Shown here: positions 58,930 to 64,000 of the stretch, one piece after another
Position numbering within the stretch: the first letter of the stretch is position 1
Layout of the letters: every line of letters starts with the position of its first letter
Assembly: GCA_049999805.1 (NCBI GenBank)
Contig: JBNGIO010006257.1
Coordinates: 81,675-145,674 of the forward strand
Direction: 5' to 3'
DNA: 64,000 nucleotides
Source: Folioceros fuciformis
Taxonomy: Eukaryota > Anthocerotophyta > Anthocerotopsida > Anthocerotales
Made by a program: the position numbers and the translations under genes
Notes under the pieces: generated by a model
What the model was told of the DNA's origin: nothing
What the model saw: only the letters and a program-made list of their open reading frames with translations
The model's database searches: none

Positions 58930-59678
58930 AGCCTTGGTGGCTGCTCTCTTCCAGAAACCGACAGACGAAGTCGCTCCCACCCAAGTTTTCTGGACGAGTA
59001 CAATGGTTTTGGAGACTTCAGTACTGTGTAGTCGCCGTTGCCCTAGTAGGTGTGTTGTAACGTTTCTCTTAAATTTGTACAACTTCGCAGTTCGTATGGG
59101 AGGGTGCCAATGTGGTGTGGAGACCGCCATCACCTCCTGGCCATCTAGTATGCTGGGTGGCGTCAGGTAGAGCCTTGGATATCAAACTCCCATCCTGTAT
59201 CTTGAGCTCTGAGTTGGGTGAGTTGGGCCGTGGGGAGTGGTCCCTTTTTCGCTTGATGCGCAACTCAATGTATATATCCAAGTTTTTCCACTGCTGTGGT
59301 TGAAGCTAGCTCAACTCAGTCGGGAGATGGAAGCGAGCTTCAGCAGATGGACCATGTAAAATAAAGAAGAGTCTTTTTTGGTATCGGATATTCTAGGCAC
59401 AGAAAGCAAGCAACCTTGGTTTTTGTGTGAGGTGATCGAGCGGCATGGCCATCATACGATCTAGAATATCACTTACGGTACTGTATGTGAATGTGCATCT
59501 GGACGATTTCCTGGATGGCACATGGCAGTAGAAGGACTAGTGGAGCTGCCTGACTTCCGGCCGAGCTTCTAACCCGAGTTGGGTGAGCAGCAGATGTATC
59601 TGGTTCTGTATCTGGCCCTGTGGAACTTTATTCCATCCTGTGCAGGTAACAGGTGCAAAGTCCATCGGTTCGGACGCC
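58930..59678. other. Intergenic between maspardin-like and dioxygenase genes
   Basis: 3' flank of the maspardin-like gene and 5' region of the dioxygenase gene; both are on the plus strand. An acceptor-like TGTGCAG near 59644 hints at a 5' UTR intron in the dioxygenase transcript. No other gene seen. Confidence 0.5.
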
Positions 59679-60966
59679 ATGGTGGCCGTGGAGAGAGTGG
59701 CAGATGTGTCCACCATCGAAGAGAGGCTGAAGAAGTTGAACTTGGACCCGAGCTTCGTGGTGGAACCGGAGCATCGCCCTCGGCCAGAAGTGCGACGCAA
59801 TTCGGAGAACTTGGAGAAGGACAACATACCGGTAATCGATCTGAGTCCTCTGTGGGGCGGGTTGCAGAAATTGATCGGAGACGCTGCAGGATTTGCCGCA
59901 GCTGCAGCAAAGGAGCCAGCGCTGGAAGAGCTAGTTGCGGAAGTGGGCCGGGCCTGCGAGGAGTGGGGCTTCTTTCAGGCGGTGAACCACGGTGTGCCGC
60001 TTTCCCTGCTGGACGAGCTGCAGGAGGTGAGCCGCCAGTTCTTCAGCCTCCCCCTGGCAGAGAAGCGGCAGGTACGGCGCACCCTGGAACGGCCCCTGGG
60101 CTACTACGACTCAGAGCTCACCAAGAACAAGCGCGACTGGAAGGAGGTGTTCGACTACTCGTGCAGCGGGAGCGTGGAGATTCCTGCCGGGCTAGAGGGG
60201 GACGAGGAGGTGTCGCAGCAGATGATCGTGGTGGAAAACCAGTGGCCGGCCAATCCCCCCGGCCTGAGAGAGGCTTGCGAGAAATGGAGCAGGGCTGTGG
60301 AAAGGCTGGCTTCCGACCTGGTGGGTGTCATCTCTCTGAGCCTGGGCCTCCCCTTCTCGCAATTCCATCAACACTTCGACCAGGGCACTAGCGCCATCCG
60401 GTTGAACTACTACCCCAAGTGCCCAGTCCCGGACCTGGCTCTGGGTGTCAGCAGGCACAAGGATTCCGGCGCTCTCACTGTGCTGGTGCAGGACGAGGTG
60501 GGCGGGCTCCAGGTCCGGCGCAGCGACGGGGAGTGGATCTCCGTTCAGCCCCGCCGAGATGCCTTTGTCATCAACGTCGGTGACTTGTTTCAGGTAAGTC
60601 TCACGTGCGATCGAAGGCTGGAAGGAAGGAAGGCTGTGGCTGTGGCTGTGGTTGTGGCTTGTGCACTAGGAAAGGATTTTTCGTCATGCTTGGGATGTCA
60701 CGTTGCAGGTGTGGAGCAATGATCGTTATCGTTCTGTGGAGCACCGGGTTGTGGTGAATGAGAATCGCGAAAGGTTTTCCTTCCCACTCTTCTTCAACCC
60801 GTCCGTCCGAACGGAGGTATCTCCAGCGCCGCAACTGCTCGACGCCAACCACCCTCCTAATTACCGCACTTTCAACTGGGGTTTTTTTCTCGTGTCTAGA
60901 AACAACGGGAATTACGAGCAGCTGGGGGAAGATATACAAATCCACCACTTTGCCGCACAAGCGTGA
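59679..60966 (+). CDS. 2-oxoglutarate/Fe(II)-dependent dioxygenase (DOXC class)
   Basis: Exons 59679-60593 and 60709-60966 join to 390 residues. Enzymes of this class oxidise specialised metabolites or hormones in the cytosol using iron, 2-oxoglutarate and oxygen. The N-terminal DIOX_N part has IPVIDLSPL and EWGFFQAVNHGVP. The catalytic core has NYYPKCP (243-249), the iron ligands H260 and D262 (SRHKDSGALT) and H317 (SVEHRV), and the 2-oxoglutarate pair R327 and S329 (RERFSF). All five key residues are present, so it should be active. The C-terminus (NYRTFNWGFFLVSR) resembles the At3g19000/At3g19010 group; substrate unknown. The single intron follows GDLFQ, a common position in this family. 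Confidence 0.94.
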
Positions 60967-61267
60967 GTGATTTTCATTTCTTACTCGCGGCGCGCCACTT
61001 TCCTTACCATATACAGATAGAGTGGTTTGTATCTACAAGGTGTATAGTCATCTCACATTTTACACTTCACATAACAAACGCCATGATGATAGCTTTTGCT
61101 CACAAAATCTCGTCTCCCTCTCGGAATAGAAGAGCAGCCCACCCGGGAAGGATCCGATCCTCCCTTAGAGTAGGAAAATGTCATGAACTGAAAATTTGCC
61201 CTCATGGGCACGGGCACGGGCACGGGCACGTGCTACACTACACTAAACGAGAATGTGATGCACTATA

Positions 61268-63893
61268 CTACAGTCGAAGAATAGTTCGAAGGGTATCAGA
61301 TAGATTCTCTATAATCTGTTGCTCCTGAACTGCTTGTGCGCCCTTCAGAGGCATTTCTTCATAACACCTGTAGGTTCACGTTGAGAAAAGGCCCAAAACA
61401 CTTCCCTTGAAAACAACAAGCAGTTCTGAAGACACATCTGGCAAAACTCACATATTGTGATAAGCTAAAGCTCGGGCGAGGTTGGGCAACGTTGTGCTAG
61501 TCGCAAGACGTTGGTATACACCTGGAGGCAGTGGTGCCTGCGCATAACGAGATAACTATTGATGCCATTGTGAACTTCAGCGGACGACACCGTAACGTCC
61601 ATACAGGACAATTTGGCGGTTACCAGGACAAGCATACCTCAGTGTTGGTAACCTTCCGACCCTTCCGAAGTTGAGCATCAGCAAAGCTTACGCCATTACA
61701 CAGCTCCTGGACAGCTTCCAACGCTATACCTCCACTTTGATCGGTTCGGCCATCACCAGAACTATTTGACAGCAGCGCTATTGGAGATATGTCTGTTGCT
61801 TTGAGAAATGGAATAGGAACAATATTGCCCGCTGCATACACAGAACTCAACTGCATGCAAATAGACTGATAATCAGCAAAAACCCAATTCGGCAAAAAAA
61901 CCAGTAGTACGAGAGAAGAAAGATTTTCAAACGCCAGGGCACCTTATCCTGTAAAGAGAATCCTTGTCGAACCAGGGCTGAACTACCCTGTGGGGTGCTC
62001 ACTGTAGTGCCAGTCCCCAACGTACTTCCTTTTTCCCCAAGCCTGAAAGTATCAAGAAGTGGGGAAGGTATGTCGGAACCAGAAGTGGAGGATGCAGACA
62101 CTTGAGCCAATTCTACTTGCAGGCTTCTGCCTGGCTTGGCTGGTGTGACACTCTGACCTACGAAACTTTCACCCCTGCAGAGGAAAAAAGAAAAAAGCAT
62201 CACCAAGTTAGCAAAAAACTGCAGGGATGCAGCTTCACAGCGAGATACCATCCACTCTACCTCATCCAACGTTTCATACCTCTCCTCCAGGTTGTTTTGG
62301 ATGACCACCGTTCCTGATAATACAGTTGCATCCACTCGCTGCAGAGTCCCCGTCTTATGCACAACGGTTGTTCCAAAATCAACATCTGGAAAGAGAACGT
62401 CATTTCGTTGCATCAACAACCTATCTTCATATTTGACGCCCTTGGACAAATAGCACAAGGGAAGTCCAGAAAATCTTCTGGCCAGCGCTTACCATCACCT
62501 TCTTCCGACTCCGTTTGACGAGCTGTGACATCTGGGTCCTCTGGTGTGGATGACTTCAGAAGCGTATCTGCACCTGCCCTCACAAGAACGGTGCCCCCAA
62601 AGGTTTCGTTCATTTTCACTGTCTGGCCTTTCTCCCATGACCATTGCTGCAGTGCACAGACAGCTACCAGGGTTAGAGAGGGACCAACACCCAGAATGGA
62701 GCGCAATGAAAGAATCTTTGGGATAACTAGTCAACAAAGATGAATTGAAACGCCTCAGTCACAAGGTACTCAAAGAACAGCAGCTCACCCCACCACCTGA
62801 TGACACAGTCCCTTGCTTTTTCTCCAAAGCAGCTTCGCGGGCAATCATCTCAATCCTAATGATCCGTGCCTTATCAATTCGTGGAAGCATTGCCGCAGCA
62901 TTAACCTTGCATTTTTCGATGAATTTGTGCTACAAAGCATATTTCACGAGTCAGTAAGACAGTGCCCCACAGCAAACCGCCACTTCTCCAATTTGAACAT
63001 CTGAACAGATCCACTACCTCGAGCATTTCAGTGGCTGTTGGTCGCAGCCGAGGCTCCTTTGAAAGACACTTAGCCACAAAATCATGAAAGACTAGGGACC
63101 TAAAACACGCAAGCAATCTCAGTTAAATATGAAAAGCTGCAGAGCAACTGGCAGATGGAAAACCAGAGATAACAGCATACCACTTTTCCTTATCCTCCAG
63201 CATCGGGGCAGGTTCGCTTGAAATCATAAACAGTACCTGAGGTAGCACAGGTAGAACCTCACTCTCTGAGAGTTTGTTCTTTTAGAAACAGAGCTCCAAA
63301 TAAGTTCACGAGCAATCATCACCAACTTACTCACTCTCATTGGATGAACATTTGACCGAGGAGGAAGCCCCTGAACAAAAAAGACACCTGGGCATGTTAT
63401 GAAGGACACATTGTGACATGATGAACCCCATGAAAACTGTTTTTCGCAAACAGCGAGAAGATACGATTTACTCACCTCGGCCATCTCAATCGCTGAAACA
63501 CCGAGTGCCCACACATCAACCTAAGACATGATTTCACAGAGGAAACAACTATTACCCAACGTTGCCCAGCTCTATACTTATTACTACTAGCACAACTAGC
63601 AGAATCAGACATACCTTTCCGTCATACCGGCTCTCTTGAATAACCTCAGGTGCCATCCAATGGGGAGTGCCAATAAACTACAGGATCCAAAGACAAGTGT
63701 AAGCTCTGGAACTGGGGAGTTCCCTGTACTACTACATCAGAATAAGCGTAATCAGTGCAGTTAAGGCACAACGCAAGCAAAATGGTGCCAACAGACCCCA
63801 GCAGAGCAGAAGAGGAAACAAGGGGTGTTGTGGTACAGACCGTGTTGCGCTTCGACATCGTTCTTGTCAACTGTGCAGCTACACCGAAGTCCC
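61268..63893 (-). CDS. SIK1: SIK1/Hippo-type Ser/Thr kinase, 3' part (5' part beyond window)
   Basis: Thirteen exons: 63893-63841, 63677-63615, 63520-63476, 63370-63335, 63236-63181, 63099-63018, 62929-62789, 62646-62493, 62385-62280, 62174-61943, 61850-61638, 61537-61452 and 61367-61268. They join in frame to the last 455 residues. The gene enters from the right edge inside the kinase domain at GDFGVAAQLTRTMSKRNT (DFG loop). Then come FIGTPHWMAPEVI (APE), VDVWALGVSAIEMAE, GLPPRSNVHPMR and FHDFVAKCLSKEPRLRPTA. After a variable linker the plant SIK1 C-terminal domain follows: AAGNIVPIPFLKATDISPIALL, PPGVYQRL and a terminal helix ending TLRTILRL. Arabidopsis SIK1 is the Ste20/MST-like kinase that works with MOB1 in cell proliferation and also in immunity. 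The ATP-binding half lies beyond base 64000. Confidence 0.93.
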
Positions 63894-64000
63894 CTGGCAA
63901 CCAGAACACCGTGATCAATCATCCCATCAAGACGCCGTCCATAGCAGATGAACCATCAAATTTAGCAAATCCAACAAGTTAAGTTTTTGCTATGAAGAGG

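Noticed and set aside
62220-62280. Continuous kinase-gene frame reading through from exon 9 to exon 10
   Set aside because: The intervening 105 bases are in frame but have a good donor (AG|GTATGA) and acceptor (CTCTGCAG) and encode a non-conserved hydrophobic stretch, so an intron is preferred.
1-64000. CRISPR array, bacterial operon or prophage-like system
   Set aside because: No regularly spaced direct repeats with unique spacers, no bacterial gene clusters; introns and gene content are those of a plant nucleus.

Overview
The window is nuclear DNA of a land plant. It holds an EIN2 ortholog, a plant-type VPS8, a SABATH methyltransferase, a chloroplast-type TPM protein, a plant SIK1/Hippo-like kinase and Ty1-copia and Ty3-gypsy relics. 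Introns are short (mostly 60-210 bp) with GT-AG ends plus one GC-AG. Compact introns between repeat-rich intergenic DNA suggest a seed-free plant (lycophyte or bryophyte grade), but the species cannot be fixed from sequence alone. Four runs of N mark a draft assembly.

Layout. 1-6.7 kb is a transposon graveyard: a copia gag/protease relic (minus), a gypsy reverse-transcriptase fragment (minus) and several tandem repeats. 7.7-8.9 kb is an intronless SABATH methyltransferase (minus). 9.1-12.4 kb is an internally deleted copia element (plus) with a recognisable PBS and LTR ends. 14.7-15.6 kb encodes a TPM-domain thylakoid-type protein. 16.4-24.9 kb is a complete 17-exon VPS8. 26.7-29.4 kb is a two-exon C2H2 zinc-finger gene with an MBD-like motif (minus). 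33.0-35.0 kb is a bHLH transcription factor (minus). 38.8-40.5 kb is an F-box/LRR protein (minus). 40.7-42.3 kb is satellite-like DNA, followed by an AT-rich island with a small RNase III-dsRBD gene (43.5-44.8 kb). 47.2-48.0 kb is a possibly broken membrane-protein reading frame. 49.5-50.8 kb is an unrecognised single-pass membrane protein. 51.7-56.4 kb is EIN2 (minus), divergent from a maspardin-type hydrolase (57.0-58.9 kb). 59.7-61.0 kb is a 2-oxoglutarate dioxygenase. 61.3 kb to the right edge is the 3' part of a SIK1-like kinase (minus).

Most genes are single housekeeping or signalling loci without a shared pathway: endosomal tethering (VPS8), ethylene signalling (EIN2), Hippo-type kinase signalling (SIK1), ubiquitin targeting (F-box) and transcription (bHLH, C2H2). 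All exon joins were made by eye from splice sites, frame closure and remembered family motifs. Every multi-exon model given here closes in frame.

I found no convincing new multi-gene system. The best leads are the GC-AG intron of VPS8 with a duplicated acceptor segment, the unrecognised membrane protein at 49.5 kb, the MBD-like/C2H2 architecture, the C-terminal extension of EIN2, and the compositional island holding the RNase III gene.
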